Of a DNA stretch of 64,000 nt, positions 13,501-35,137 are shown one piece after another. Source of the DNA: Dreissena polymorpha (Eukaryota; Mollusca; Bivalvia; Myida; Dreissenidae); the NCBI RefSeq assembly GCF_020536995.1, contig NC_068369.1:20031421-20095420 (forward strand). The letters are read 5' to 3'. The notes beneath the pieces were generated by a model, which was not told the origin of the DNA, searched no databases, and worked only from the letters and a program-made list of their open reading frames with translations. The position numbers and the translations under genes are program-made. Position 1 is the stretch's first letter. Every line of letters starts with the position of its first letter.

Positions 13501-15833
13501 TTTATTTTTTTTCTCAATCGGACAAGATCATTGTGAATATACAACAAAACACACAAGTCCAGTATGCTTTCTTCAGACTTTATACAACTCATCATTGTTC
13601 ATAACTATTTCTCTGTTGTTCTTTTCTTTTCTCTCTAAAAAAATATATATATATATTAGCATATCTTGTATAACATGTCTGAACTTTATTGCTTTGTACA
13701 ATCACTGTGTTGTATGCTCATATACATGTTTACATTGTATGTATGATATTGAATAAAAAAAAAAAAAGAAAAAAAAAAAAAAAGAAATTTTGACCCCTTT
13801 AATTAATTCATATATTGACAAAATATATTCTCTTTAAATATTCATTTCAGGGAAAATACCTTTTATTTGGAATGGAAAGAATACATCAAACTAAACTTTT
13901 GAAACTGCATGTCCAGTATTTGGTAAAGCATCTGAACAATCTACTGTGTTGACATAGACACAACATACAAGTCATGTACAGGCTAAAATTAAACTAGTCA
14001 TTTATATATCATGTCATGCGAAAATGGGTCTTACTTCATAGGCAGCCAGCATAGCATGCACACAGTCTGGTCAGGGGCTATCCTGTCCACTAATAAGTCA
14101 CGGAAAGTATTTTGGTACCATTAGCTGACAGGGTAACTCATGACCAAAATAGGCATGCTGGTATAAAGCAACACTGGTCACATATGACCCATTTTCGCAG
14201 GACTCGTCTCATATATATCGATTGTGCACATCAATCTATCAAAAACTTGTAATAAACATGTAAATGCATCTACTCAACATACTAGTACATGTACTTAAAA
14301 AATTCAACATAAAAAATATAGAACTATGTACAACTCTAATATACTCATTTGTTAAAACATAAACCATGATTTTTTCTTTAATTTTCAAATAAGTATTTAT
14401 TATATGTATAGGGAATGATGCAAAATTAAAACTCCGTTTATGCATTTAGACTGTCTTCAGCTGAGGAAGGGATTCTTGCCCACTCAGAAGCATACTTTCT
14501 GCTAAATGAAACAGTAAATATAGTTAACTAAAAAGTATCACTTCAAAAATAGTAGATTTAATTCCAAAATATAGTTAACTCAAAAGTATCACTTCAATAA
14601 AAGTAGATTTTAATTAAAAAATATAGTTAACTAAAAAGTATCACTTCAATAATAGTAGATTTAATTCCAAAATATAGTTAACTAAAAAGTATCACTTCAA
14701 TAATAGTAGATTTAATTCCAAAATATAATTAACTAAAAAGTATCACTTCAATAATAGTAGATTTAATTCCAAAATATAGTTAACTAAAAAGTATCACTTC
14801 AATAATAGTAGATTTATTTCCAAAATATAATTAACTAAAAAATATCACTTCAATAAAAGTAGATTTTCATTCCAAAATATAGTTAGCTAAAAAGTGTCAC
14901 TTCAATAATAGCAGATTTAATTCCAAAATATAGTTAACTAAAAAGTATCACTTCAATAATAGTAGATTTAATTCCAAAATATAGTTACCCCAAAAGTATC
15001 ACTTCAATAAAAGAATATTTTCATTAAAAAATATAGTTAACTAAAAAGTATCACTTCAATAATAGTAGATTTAATTCCAAAATATAGTTAACTAAAAGGT
15101 ATCACTGCAATAATAGTAGATTTAATTCCAAAATATACTTAACTAAAAGTATCACTTCAATAATAGTAGATTTAATTCCAAAATATAGTTAACTAAAAAG
15201 TATCACTTCAATAATAGTAGATTTAATTCCAAAATATAATTAACTAAAAAGTATCACTTCAATAATAGATTTAATTTCAAAATATAATTAACTAAAAAGT
15301 ATCACTTCAACAATAGTAGATTCAATTCCAAAATATAATTAACTAAAAAGTATCACTTTAATAATAGTAGATTTAATTCAAAATTCCAAGGTGAAGCTTG
15401 GGGATATCGTTAGATAGGTAATTTATAAGCAAAAACGGTGAAAGTATCAAATATTTTTAAAAAGCTTCAAGCTCTTAAGATGAAAATCTACTTAAATTGA
15501 CACAAACAGAAATACAGAGGTACAATTAAAGAGAACACTATTATTCATTACACATAAAGATGTGAGGACATACAAATGTTATTTTACCACATAATGTTTG
15601 AATTTCATGAGGTCTCCCGCAGTGTAAGCAGATGATAATGTTCTTCTTCGGCCTTGCATCTTTCATCTGTGGAAGAAGGTTTTTTCTTGTTAATCGACGC
15701 TCTACTGTCCTACGGTTTCTTGGATTGACCCACCGCATGATGGGTTCAAAAATGCTCGCCAATATGTCGGAGGGAGAGCTGTACTTTTCATCTCTGAGAC
15801 TGGGGCATTCAACCACACAAAGAGCAGGTAAAC
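10334..15833 (-). CDS. MRPL32: Mitochondrial large ribosomal subunit protein L32 (partial model, exons 2 and 3)
   Basis: MRPL32 is a zinc-ribbon protein of the mitochondrial large ribosomal subunit; in other animals and yeast it is cleaved in the matrix before assembly. Two exons splice in phase: 15588-15833 ends TGT G before GTAAAA, and 10334-10560 starts GA TAC after CTACTCCAG, giving TLC-G-YCYSKV. The joined part (about 156 residues) contains NPRNRRTVERR, like the human PKNRRTIEV segment, then CLHC and LCGYC, the two zinc knuckles, and near the end VDRERPEWF, matching human RDRKRPSWF. Exon 1, with the mitochondrial presequence, should lie upstream of 15833. I checked to about 18 kb and found no convincing candidate. 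The intron between the two exons is filled with satellites and a LINE. Seen: exons and motifs. Known: family role. Inferred: an intact, expressed gene. Confidence 0.88.
10561..12565 (-). repeat. 54-bp satellite, roughly 35 units, in the MRPL32 intron
   Basis: The plus-strand unit is CTCTAGTAGAAAGAACTAGT followed by GTTACATGTACAATACAAAT and ATAATTGCTGAGCC (54 bp), repeated with a few percent divergence; there is a break at about 10615-10675 and decay at both ends. Since 54 is 18 codons, long minus-strand frames arise (repeats of an 18-residue block reading NYICIVHVTLVLSTRGLS). I treat these as artefacts. On the transcribed minus strand each unit contains TTCTTTCTACTAG, close to the real acceptor TTCTTTCTACTCCAG. 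Confidence 0.93.
12644..13785 (+). mobile_element. LINE (non-LTR retrotransposon) 3' end, 5'-truncated
   Basis: The frame 12954-13439 encodes 161 residues. It contains CDFC and then HLFWECKHIQPIWNQL, the Cys/His zinc-knuckle seen at the C-terminus of many LINE reverse-transcriptase proteins. A 3' UTR and an A-rich tail follow (about 13755-13785, after AATAAA). The copy is dead on arrival: only the end of ORF2 remains. Its first 197 bp are duplicated in tandem (12644-12840 repeated from 12841). The clade is uncertain; L1/Tx1-like is a guess. It lies antisense in the MRPL32 intron. Confidence 0.8.
14014..14202. mobile_element. Small MITE with TGCGAAAATGGGTC ends
   Basis: TGCGAAAATGGGTC at 14017 is mirrored by GACCCATTTTCGCA ending at 14199; the flanking GTCA/GTCC may extend the repeat. 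It is about 185 bp with no coding capacity, within the MRPL32 intron. Confidence 0.65.
14515..15388. repeat. 51-bp satellite, about 17 units, in the MRPL32 intron
   Basis: The unit AATATAGTTAACTAAAAAGT / ATCACTTCAATAATAGTAGA / TTTAATTCCAA repeats with a 51-bp period (for example TCACTTCAAT at 14641 and 14692). Several units carry small indels. It stops about 200 bp from the donor of exon 15588-15833. Confidence 0.92.
15588..15833 (-). CDS. MRPL32: MRPL32 second-to-last exon
   Basis: The acceptor is ATTTACAG above 15833 and the donor is TGTG/GTAAAATA at 15588. The exon is 246 nt: two bases completing a codon, 81 codons, and one base over. It encodes SIFEPIMRWVNPRNRRTVER and the first zinc-binding CLHC pair plus the first Cys of the second pair. 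Confidence 0.87.
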
Positions 15834-16745
15834 CTGTAAATGGTACAGTATGGCAATAATGCAAATTTTGAAAATTAAAAAAGAACTGAGACAATATTTT
15901 TCAATAGCTGTTGGAGGACAGTGCGCTTGACTGATTTTGTTCTGGTCAGAATTTTCAGAGTTACTGGAGAGAAATATAAACCTGCCAATTGTTTATATAT
16001 GCAAATGTCTCAATGTAAAACCGCCCCTTATTATGATAGATATCAAACTAGAGATAGCAAAAACTAGCTTACAGAAAATCGTTAAGCTAGCTTTGATGCT
16101 GACAACAACGCAGGGTAAGTAAATAAGCTTGCCTGTTCCCCTATAAGTCAAGATAGACACTAAAAATTTTTTAAATACAGTAGATTAATTTTTAAAGTAA
16201 ATTGAAGTAGTAAATTGTACATCCAAGACACTCATTACAAAACATATTCGCTCTTTGCCCATCTACTGTTTACTTTAATGTATATAAGGAAACAATAACT
16301 ATTGTCATTATGGACATGAATCAAACAATATCTCATTACCAATTTATCACACAAAAGATACTTAAAATTTGACAATAAAAAATATATTCAGTCATTTCCA
16401 TTGTTTTGTTTTTGTTCGGAATCCCCATAAGTGGTTTGAGAAAGGTCCCAATCCCAAAATTGATTTTGTTACATTTGTCAAATGAGGTTAATTTAGCAAA
16501 ACAGCCATTAAGTCATTGATAAATATAAATTCGCTACTTTGTTCTAACAGTTTCCAGCATTTTTTAAATATTTTTTTTGTTCAATATATTTCATTTTCGT
16601 TTTCAACAGGTGTGTGTGTGGGGGGGGGGGGGTGTCGAGGACATCACACTCCACATCCTACAGAGTTTTCCAGCAACATATGTCTATTACAACCCGTTGT
16701 ATACAAATTACACTCGAAAGCTTTTACATATACATAACAATATAA
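15834..16745. other. Upstream of MRPL32 exon 2; first exon not located
   Basis: On the minus strand I looked for an ATG frame ending one base into a codon before a GT donor, which exon 2 requires, and found none that reads like a mitochondrial presequence. Apart from short AT-rich frames and a G run near 16620, nothing is recognised. Confidence 0.4.
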
Positions 16746-17046
16746 ACAAGAGCTGTCACCATAGGATGACAAATGCCCCCTATAAACGCTTTGATAGAAG
16801 TTATGAGCATTTTTCGAAACCTAAACGCGGGTTTTGAAACCTCAACGCGGACCCTAAGTGAAAGGTCAAGGTCACAGGGGTCAAAATTTGTGTGCGTATG
16901 GAAAGACCTTGTTCGTATACACATGCATACCAAATGTGAAGGTTACATCTGAAGCGACATAGAAGTTATGATCATTTTTCGAAACCTAAACGCAAAGTGT
17001 GACGGACAGAGCGATCACTATATGCCCTCCTTTGGGGGCATTTTTT
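16746..17046 (+). mobile_element. Short element, CAAGAGCTGTCACC... to ...GGGGGCAT
   Basis: It starts CAAGAGCTGTCACCATAGGATGACAAATGCCCCC and closes with GACGGACAGAGCGATCACTATATGCCC and TTTGGGGGCAT, so GCCCCC and GGGGGC face each other. It contains AAAGGTCAAGGTCACAGG. Related copies are at 28634-29217 and (inverted) 49587-50357. The family name is unknown to me; it is non-coding. Confidence 0.7.
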
Positions 17047-17860
17047 TTAAAGAAATAATTGATAATACACGTTGTCTAAAGTCCCTATTGAAATTACTAG
17101 AAAAGAGGTAACAAAAGGACACATTCTTTACGTCGACGAAAATCATAATAATTCATTCCATTTAGTAAATGGCAGTGCAAAGAAAGTAACCATTTTACTT
17201 ATTATTAAGAGTGGGTCTAGTTTTGCTCATTTTACAATTATAAATAAGGATATATTAGTGTAATCGTGACTTGATCCTATTCCCCAATACAAACATATAA
17301 ACCCAACTCTATATATTACTGCAACTTTCGGCTTTTCAAGTTTCAATTACAGCTTGAGCTAGATGAAAATTTGATGTTTTTTGCTAGATTGGGTAATAAA
17401 AATACGACAAATATTAAAGCCGGTCTTGGTATATAAAATGTAAGCACAGGGGGTATTGCCACCTGTGTTAATTTGAAATTTATATATGTTTAAAGGAGGG
17501 AAATGCCCCCCCCCCCAAAAAAAAACAACACAACAACACTGATATCATTGTAACGCGAGCATACCATATCATGTTAATTGCTTTAATTTGCATATGAGTG
17601 ATTTATTTAGTATATGTTTGTGTTTATTAATGCCTGACAACACTAAATTGTTTATCAATCAGCGCTTTCCAAAGGCCATTGAACGGTTCCTTGACGGGGC
17701 GCTTGAAATTCAAAATCAGAGTCCGCGGGGCGCTTGAAATTTTGTTATCAGTGTGTATTTTTCATTAATAGCAACTAGGCATTCTTAAGATCAAAGCGAT
17801 ATCGACTTCGCCGAAAATTGTGAGAGCCAATTTATGATCCTCTGTTAATTACGTAATGTA
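17047..17860. other. Intergenic DNA, nothing recognised
   Basis: It contains a C/A homopolymer stretch at about 17503-17525 and two near-copies of GGGGCGCTTGAAATT (17696 and 17727). No gene is visible. Confidence 0.4.
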
Positions 17861-17869
17861 TATCTTTAC

Positions 17870-18015
17870 CCACCTAAAGCTCGCCCAAAGGCGGATCGTT
17901 GTTGTAATGGAAAATCGTTATTGTCCAATGAGAGCGCATGCTTTGAATGAGCGACAACACTCGGTAGCAGTAATACCTGCAGTTAGATCATGCAGACGAC
18001 GAGTGACGTAATTTT
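17870..18015. promoter_or_regulatory. Possible CpG-richer promoter
   Basis: Within 140 bp there is a CCAAT box (17925-17929), a GCGCATGC palindrome (17934-17941) like an NRF1 half-site, and TGACGTAA (18004-18011), a CRE-like site. It lies just before a possible spliced transcript on the plus strand and could also serve the missing MRPL32 first exon on the minus strand. Motif evidence only. Confidence 0.3.
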
Positions 18016-18765
18016 CATAAGTGTGTGATTTTATGTAACCAGTCACAAATTCTTTCTAAAAGTTGTCTCCCTTGTGTGCATAGTTGTTTTAAGCCTATTT
18101 TCTTTCCTGTACAGTGAATCTGTTGGGCAAGTTTTCTTTCCCGCTCTGGCAGTAGTATTTCATGGGTTGAGCTGGAAGGACATGTTTTTTCAAATGTAAT
18201 TTAAGAGCCGTGCTTCTTTGAGGTTAGTATCAGTCTCTTGGTTGCAATAGTGTTTTTATAGTGATTGTGGATAATTGATTTGTTATGTACAAGTAATTAT
18301 TGTGCATTTATATAAACCTGTATTGTGTTTCCGCGACTTGGCAAAATGGCAGCACTTCTCAGAATTGCTCTTTCCTATCTTAGTCACTATTTCTGTATGC
18401 TTTATTAGCACATGCATTTAACTTGCAGAGCTTAACATCTTCACGGAGAATCCTGTGTGTAAGACCAGTGTGTGAGGGTAAAGCAGCCATTCCATAAATG
18501 GTAAGAATATTGAAATATTGTTAAAGTCATGAATGCATTATAAAAGCGGATATGTATGTTTTATATTGATCATTACCGGTATATTGTTTTCTATGCAACT
18601 TTGTATAAAAGCCACTAGATGACCATCATATTATTATGTATGTTATTTTACTATAATTTGTGTTATTATTAATTTCAGGTTGTCTTCATATCTGGAATTC
18701 AACATTGAATATTGAATATTTAATATGTAGCACTATAATAAAGTATAAAACAACCTTATAAAAGG
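17960..18765 (+). ncRNA. Possible small spliced non-coding transcript
   Basis: Signals line up in order: the promoter-like motifs above; a donor TTTGAG/GTTAGTATC near 18218; an acceptor ATTTAACTTGCAG near 18430; a donor AAATG/GTAAGAAT near 18501; an acceptor TATTAATTTCAG near 18680; and AATAAA at 18737-18742. No frame across these exons looks like a protein (the best starts read MQTTSDVIFISV and, unspliced, MAALLRIALSYLSHYF). It could be a snoRNA host or chance; I did not identify a snoRNA. Confidence 0.22.
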
Positions 18766-20500
18766 TTTACATGTCTTAAATCTTCCTGAACATTAACGAA
18801 CCCGCACTCGTGGAACAATATAATTAGGTATAATTATTATATAGATACCACCAGTGTTACATTTATGGCAGTTTGTTGGCTTTGTTTTCTAACACACTCA
18901 TCAGTGCCTACGGTGTACACCTCCACGATGAAATCTGGGCAACTTACTTAGAAGACTGATGATGGCAACCATGTGTAATCCTCGTGGATATTGTGCATTT
19001 CATGCATAATTATTAATATGGTCAAAACATTTATTCAACTCGTAATGCCCTTAAACAAATTATCGTTTAATTAATTACGCACCACTGTCAATGCTTCGTT
19101 CGATTCTCAAATGAGCATTATTAAATTTGTAATACGAAACATGCTTCCGAATATTAATGCTAACCTGACATTAACAAATTCTAGCGTTAAATAAACAGTG
19201 CGCGAAAATTATGCAGACATGTAGAACGTCGCATGGAAAGTGTGGGTGCATTTTGTGTTGTATAAAAACGTGAACATCACGTCAGGCGATTAACGCAGGT
19301 TTCAGTGGAAAAAACACGCCCCATTGGGCATTATTTCATTACATCTTTGAATAGTAACAAATGCCAACAATTATTTGATACTTAAGAAAAATGGTGAATG
19401 TTTGTGTTTCTTTAAATTCTGGAGCACTTTTATCATACATATTTACCAGAATTTGCTTTAAAACTGGATTATACAGGATTATAGGGTAATGAGTAGCGAC
19501 GGGAAAAGTAGTAAGTATGCAGTTATAGATAGAAAGTATGGTTGATAAGGATGTTTTAAGGAAATGATTGAGACAGGATTATGCGTATCTATGCAGGAAA
19601 GTGTAAAAACAATTGTTAAAAATGTCCTTTATATCAATGACTATTGCCGTTTTTTTCTTGAAGAGTCATGATGCACCAAATAACGTCATTTCACTCTACA
19701 AATGTAAAAAAATACCTTCCCCTAACAGCCCCGGGGCATCTGTGGAAAGCCCTGTCGATATGTATTTATGTAGCTAATATTACGATTTAAGTACTGCCTG
19801 GATTCCAGGCAGCAACGTAACCCTTCCACGAAAAAGCGGTTGCAACTCCCAGCGACGCAGAAGTTCAATAGCTAGCAGTTGGATATTTGCAACTATTCTT
19901 AAAGTTCATGTTTAAAGTTATCCGAACTGATACATCCGAAACTTATAACACTGTGTAAAAAAGACGATGCATAATTCTCTATCATTCGATTGTAATTGTA
20001 TCAATTCTTTGTGGCTACAAACCTGGTGTTTGGTGTGTTCCACTTATCTTCAGAATAATAGAATTTATATTATTAACAAATAATCGAAGTTTTGAGGTCA
20101 AAGTCATTTTTGTTGTTGTTGTATCTATATAAAAGCCACGATATCGACCGTCCAGACTCCGGCCCGAGTCACAATGGTCACAATCGGGAACGTGTTCGTA
20201 TGTCACTTTAATTTAAGTTGTATCCATTGATTGAAAATGATAGTGCAGATCTAAGCATTTAAATTTTAATATTTTAAGAAAATATATAATATTTATGAAG
20301 AGTAATAAACACAAATTTACCAAGTGAATTAGTGGATGTAATGTTTACAAGTTTTGAACACAAAAATATTCGAGACAAAAATTCTGGATTTAAAATGTAA
20401 AGCTTATAATATGTTATTTTATGTTTAACCAATAGTGATATAAACAAAAAGAAACGGTCATTATTGAGACAAAGACTCATAGATTAGATTTCTGATACTT
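18766..20500. other. Intergenic DNA, nothing recognised
   Basis: There are no supported coding exons, repeats or RNA genes. Confidence 0.4.
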
Positions 20501-20535
20501 AATTTGAACGATTTATGATACTTTATTTTAACTGA

Positions 20536-21600
20536 GACCTTGACATTTTTGGGACACTTTTTGCTAATGACGCTTGCTCGCAGCATGATGAATGTGGTTT
20601 AAACTTATCTAATGATTTACCTGAAAATCCAACTTCATTCTGTAGACAATATGCCTTACGTTGATCTTAGATTGTGACCTTGTTTGACCTTACATTGCTA
20701 CCTTGTTTGACCTTACACTGTGGCCTTGTTTGACCAATGTCATATAGCGTAGTTATTTGAAATCTATTAATGCTTTACACAGATATCTTCTGGAAAGTTT
20801 TGACAAATCTGGTTTAGGGATTACCTTCTTGCCTGTATTAAAATAGGCATATAAAACCACATTTTGAGTAAACAAGTGTGTGTGTTTCGAAGTAAATAAG
20901 GTCCTTCTGCGTCTGAGGCTGCAGTTTTGAGGACCCAGAACGTGTCAGCGCTCTACCTATGTAACTTTACAAGAATCACAAAAGTTGGGACGAATTTGGA
21001 ATTTAGCTGCAGTTGCAGGCTATTTTATTGTCCCTATCGGTTTCACCGGAGGGGACTTATGGTTTGCGCTCTGTGTGTTGGTCTGTGAGTCTGTCTGTAA
21101 CACTTTTCTGGATTCTGAACTTTTAAAGTTCTTCATATTGTTTCATGAAACTTGTTCTTAAAACATGGATAGATGGCAATATGGACATTATGCACGTCAT
21201 TTCATTTCACCAAGAAATTCACTAAACAGTCCTATCTTAACAATCTGCACATTCATTCAACTGTGTAGATAAAGAGGAGTTGAAAACTTAAAATTTTGGG
21301 ACTACATATTCCATAGTGGGAAGAGAAAGGGATAAAAAAATTGCCAAAACTCATCGCAGCAAAATTCCTTTTTATATGATAATCTACACATTAAGGTCAA
21401 TTTACTATAAAAGTTTGAATTAAATCCCTGAGAAGTTCAAGAGAAATTGAAATCAATTTTAGGATGTATGAATACATGTACAGACAGACAAGTACAATGC
21501 TTACTGGCACATTGGGCGAAAAAAATGACTTAACAAATGTCAATTGTTGATAATACAAACAGCACTTTTGGTTTAGTTTACTGATTGCTTTTTACATGAA
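20536..21600. repeat. Repeat-like region of unknown family
   Basis: At 20670-20735 a segment ACCTTGTTTGACCTTACA is present about three times. From about 21026 the text TTGTCCCTATCGGTTTCACC GGAGGGGACTTATGGTTTGC resembles the start of bivalve repeats that lead into GTCTGTGAGTCTGTCTG runs. I could not find a matching opposite end. Confidence 0.35.
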
Positions 21601-23200
21601 ACTGTATTTGCTACCCTCTTGATGAAACTGTCTTACCATGTCTTAAACACTTTGTAAATGTTAAGTTTGTTAAGAAACATAAATAGCCAGTTGTACAGAT
21701 CTGTATATAAGTGGTTTACAAATTCAACAATTAACTTACAAAAAACAAAGCAAGACTTTACATTACTTTATTTTCAGAGATTTCTACAATATCATTACAT
21801 TGTATCAACATCAACACAAAACATATAAATAACAATGGAGCACATCACTGAATTATGAATATGATGCATTTTAATTACACAGATTTCCAGTTTGTGATGT
21901 GTATGCGCATACCGAATTATACTATGCTTTCTTTATGCTTTCTTTATTTATCATTGCATGTACCATCTTAAAACCTACATCTGTATCTTTAGTCTTGTGT
22001 GTTTCATAATAATGCTTAAATTAAGATGCTTAAAATGACAAAAATTATAATTTTATTTATATACATTTGTATTTAAAAATAGGGGCCTACTAATGAGTGT
22101 TGAAAAATAATGTGTTTAATAAGTGTATACTAATTTGAAAAGATGAAAATATTCCACTATTTTTCACATGACAATGCTATAAACATGATTTGTTTTAAAC
22201 AGATACCTAAAGCCAACTGAAGGTAGTAGCATTAGGTTTTTAGTATAATTTTACCATTTGAATTGCATTTTCATGGAAAATATTTAAGTATTTTTTTTGG
22301 AGATCCAAACTTGAATTTAAAAAATAAAAAGCAATCTTTACATGAATACCAATAATTTTAGTAAAAATAGATATGAATCATATTCCACAATATGCAAACA
22401 TGTATATCAATGTTAAATGGTTGCAAGGTTGAAATTAATGTACACTCACAGGTCATTTGCATGCTAAAAAGTTTTAGTTACATGTTTGCATAACTTCCTC
22501 AAAAAAGCTTACTTAAGTCATCTGGTAGGAAATATTTATCTAAAAGTTGAACTTATTTAGGCAAGGTTTTTGTCAAATTTATTGGGGGCAGGATCCTGAA
22601 AAATATAATATGGTATTATTTGTTAGAAAATATTTTAAGGAATTATTTTTCTTTCAAAAATGCTTACATCAAGGCTTTAGAGAAAAAGAAATATATTTTT
22701 CTCTTTTGGAAAACAATTTTTAAGGTATTTTATTTCACAATTGTAAGCTACAGTTTTCAGTTCCATAACAGGCTTAAGAAACTGTCTATGGATAAAAGAA
22801 GTATCCAAGATTGCATAAGCTTTTGGTAAAACCCAATTATCTGCTGATACAAACAAAGCCGACACATTAAAAATCCTTTCAATTTCACATACCATATCAA
22901 CCGTCACTAGTTCAATGTTAATACCATTAGTGGAAAAAAATCATCCTTATTTGCAATATAAAATTGTATCAAGGAATAAGTGGGTTTAGCACAGGATAAG
23001 CTTGTTGTCAACCCAGTATTGGTGCACAAAGGTCAAGCTCCCAGTCAAATCTCATTCATGCATGCAGTCCATCCCAATCAGCATTCCTATCACAACCATA
23101 TATGCCTTGACAATAGTGCACTACTTGGCTGGAATCTGAGGCAATCCAAACTCATCCACTGGCACACTGTCCTGAAATGATAAGGAATAAATTATTGAGT
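21601..23200. other. AT-rich intergenic DNA
   Basis: No gene or element is recognised. Short frames near 22620-22900 and 22980-23180 lack any supporting motif. Confidence 0.4.
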
Positions 23201-23201
23201 C

Positions 23202-23440
23202 TAGCTCTGAGAAAGGAGGCTTAATGGACATGTGTTAAGTGTCGTTTCGGATTAGCCTGTGCAGTCTGCACAGCATTATCAGCAACAAAACTTTAGGGTT
23301 TTATTATATTTTTCATTTCAGGGAAGTCTCTTCTTGGCGAAAATCTAGTTTAGGTGGAAAGTGTCATCCCTGATAAGCAAGTGCAGACTGCACAGGCTAA
23401 TCCGGGAAGTCACTTTATGCAGATGCATTCAGCACCGTTT
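23202..23440. mobile_element. Diverged MITE (AGATTAGCCTGTGCAG family)
   Basis: GGATTAGCCTGTGCAGTCTGCACAG near 23248 is mirrored by GTGCAGACTGCACAGGCTAATCC near 23382-23404, with outer GGCTTAATGGACATGTG and CAGATGCATTCAGCAC matching the ends of the better copies at 24455 and 29389. Confidence 0.65.
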
Positions 23441-23456
23441 TTACCGAGGGAGGCTT

Positions 23457-23591
23457 AATTATACCAACAAACACTCAGGAAAACATTTCAATTATACCAA
23501 CAAACACTCAGGAAAACATTTCAATTATACCAACAAACACTCAGGAAAACATTTCAATTATACCAACAAACACTCAGGAAAACATTTCAAT
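23457..23591 (+). repeat. 33-bp tandem repeat, four copies
   Basis: AATTATACCAACAAACACTC plus AGGAAAACATTTC is repeated four times with essentially no differences, which implies a recent expansion. The 33-bp period keeps a frame open (YTNKHSGKHFN repeated); it is not a gene. Confidence 0.93.
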
Positions 23592-24237
23592 TAATTTATT
23601 ATAGAAATATGGTGTTACATGCCTTCATGTGGGTGATTCTGCCAACTATAATTCTTTTCAACAGTCATTTCTCAAAACATTATTTTATATTCAGACAATG
23701 CTAACTTACATACACAGTTACTATAGTGGGGCTATTTTCCAGAGATTTGGAATGGGGCCCAGGCACAGGAGTTCAGGAACAATATTGGTTAACAAAATGT
23801 TGGTTCAGGGGGAACAAATCTAGATGTGCAGTAAATTCTTAAGGAAAATTATTTTAAAGAAAGCTTGTTTTGGGTAGTCTTCAAAAAGGATCATTTAACT
23901 TTTTTAGGACAACGACGATATAAAATTGAAGTATGGTCAAACATAACTTTTTAAATATTAATATTTTTTTAATGATTTCAATCCCCTGCAGTTTTATATA
24001 AGCTAGCGAGACAAATGAACAGACTGGAACAGGCTTTTTGTAAACACCATAACAAACGGGTTTTAATTTTGAAACACATTTATTAATTCTAGTATCATAA
24101 TGTATCAAGTAATAAGGAAATACAGAGTAAAATATTCAGGTAATTTTGTATTATAATTGACAGTCTGATTAAGGGTTTGTTATTAATAGTATGAACTGGA
24201 CTCGAACTGACTATTTCACCTATACAATCACAATCAT

Positions 24238-24445
24238 GTGACCTTGACCTTTTGACATCAAACCCAATAGACATAATTCAATTTGTCCCAAGTTACTTAA
24301 TATTAATTTGCATCATTGTTAGTGAAAGGTTTGTCAAGATATCCTGACGAAACTAAACAGTCTACGGACAGACCAAACAACCATTTGCCCAACCAACCAA
24401 CAGGTGCAAAGCAATATATCCTGCTTCATGGAAGAGGGCATATAT
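24238..24445. repeat. Fragment of a GACC/AGGTCA-bearing repeat
   Basis: GTGACCTTGACCTTTTGACATCAAACCC at the start and GGACAGACCAAACAACC... AGCAATATATCC... GAGGGCATAT at the end match the general form of the 32460-32732 element. It is truncated and diverged. Confidence 0.5.
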
Positions 24446-24454
24446 CAATTATAA

Positions 24455-24720
24455 TATGAGTCGCACCCTCAGAAAACTGGGTTTAATGCATGTGCTTAAA
24501 GTGTCATCCCAGATTAGCCTGTGCAGTCTGCACAGGCTAATCAGAAATGAAGCTTTCCGCCTAAACTTGATTTTCGGTAAGGAGGGACTTCCTTGAAACT
24601 AAAAATACCATAAAAGCGGACAGTGTCGTCCCAGATTAGCCTGTGTGTACTGCACAGGCTAATCTGGGACGACACTTTACGCACATGCATTAAGCCCAGT
24701 TTTCTCAGAACACGACTTAT
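24455..24720. mobile_element. MITE with about 70-bp terminal inverted repeats, touching the CHMP5 stop codon
   Basis: The left end reads GAGTCGCACCCTCAGAAAACTGGG... AATGCATGTGC... AAGTGTCATCCCAGATTAGCCTGTGCAG; the right end is its mirror, ending CTCAGAACACGACTTAT. Its interior (CCGCCTAAACTTGATTTTCGG, AAGGAGGGACTTCCTTGAAAC) is shared with the copy at 29389-29613. The right end stops within a base or two of the CHMP5 stop at 24721-24723. Confidence 0.88.

Positions 24721-35137
<10,417 letters not shown>

Noticed and set aside
14430-14503. Minus-strand exon-like piece after TTTAGCAG that could follow the MRPL32 donor and read ESMLLSGQESLPQLKTV
   Set aside because: It would replace the conserved second zinc knuckle and VDRERPEWF end. 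The exon at 10334-10560 fits in phase and in homology.
15937-16122. Plus-strand frame with LERNINLPIVYICKCLNVKPP and a GGTAAGT donor after it
   Set aside because: It has no homology I know, no upstream or downstream partner exon, and lies where only the minus-strand MRPL32 is supported.
17880-17940. Minus-strand frame MRSHWTITIFHYNNDPPLGEL as MRPL32 exon 1
   Set aside because: It meets an in-frame stop before a usable donor and does not resemble a mitochondrial presequence.
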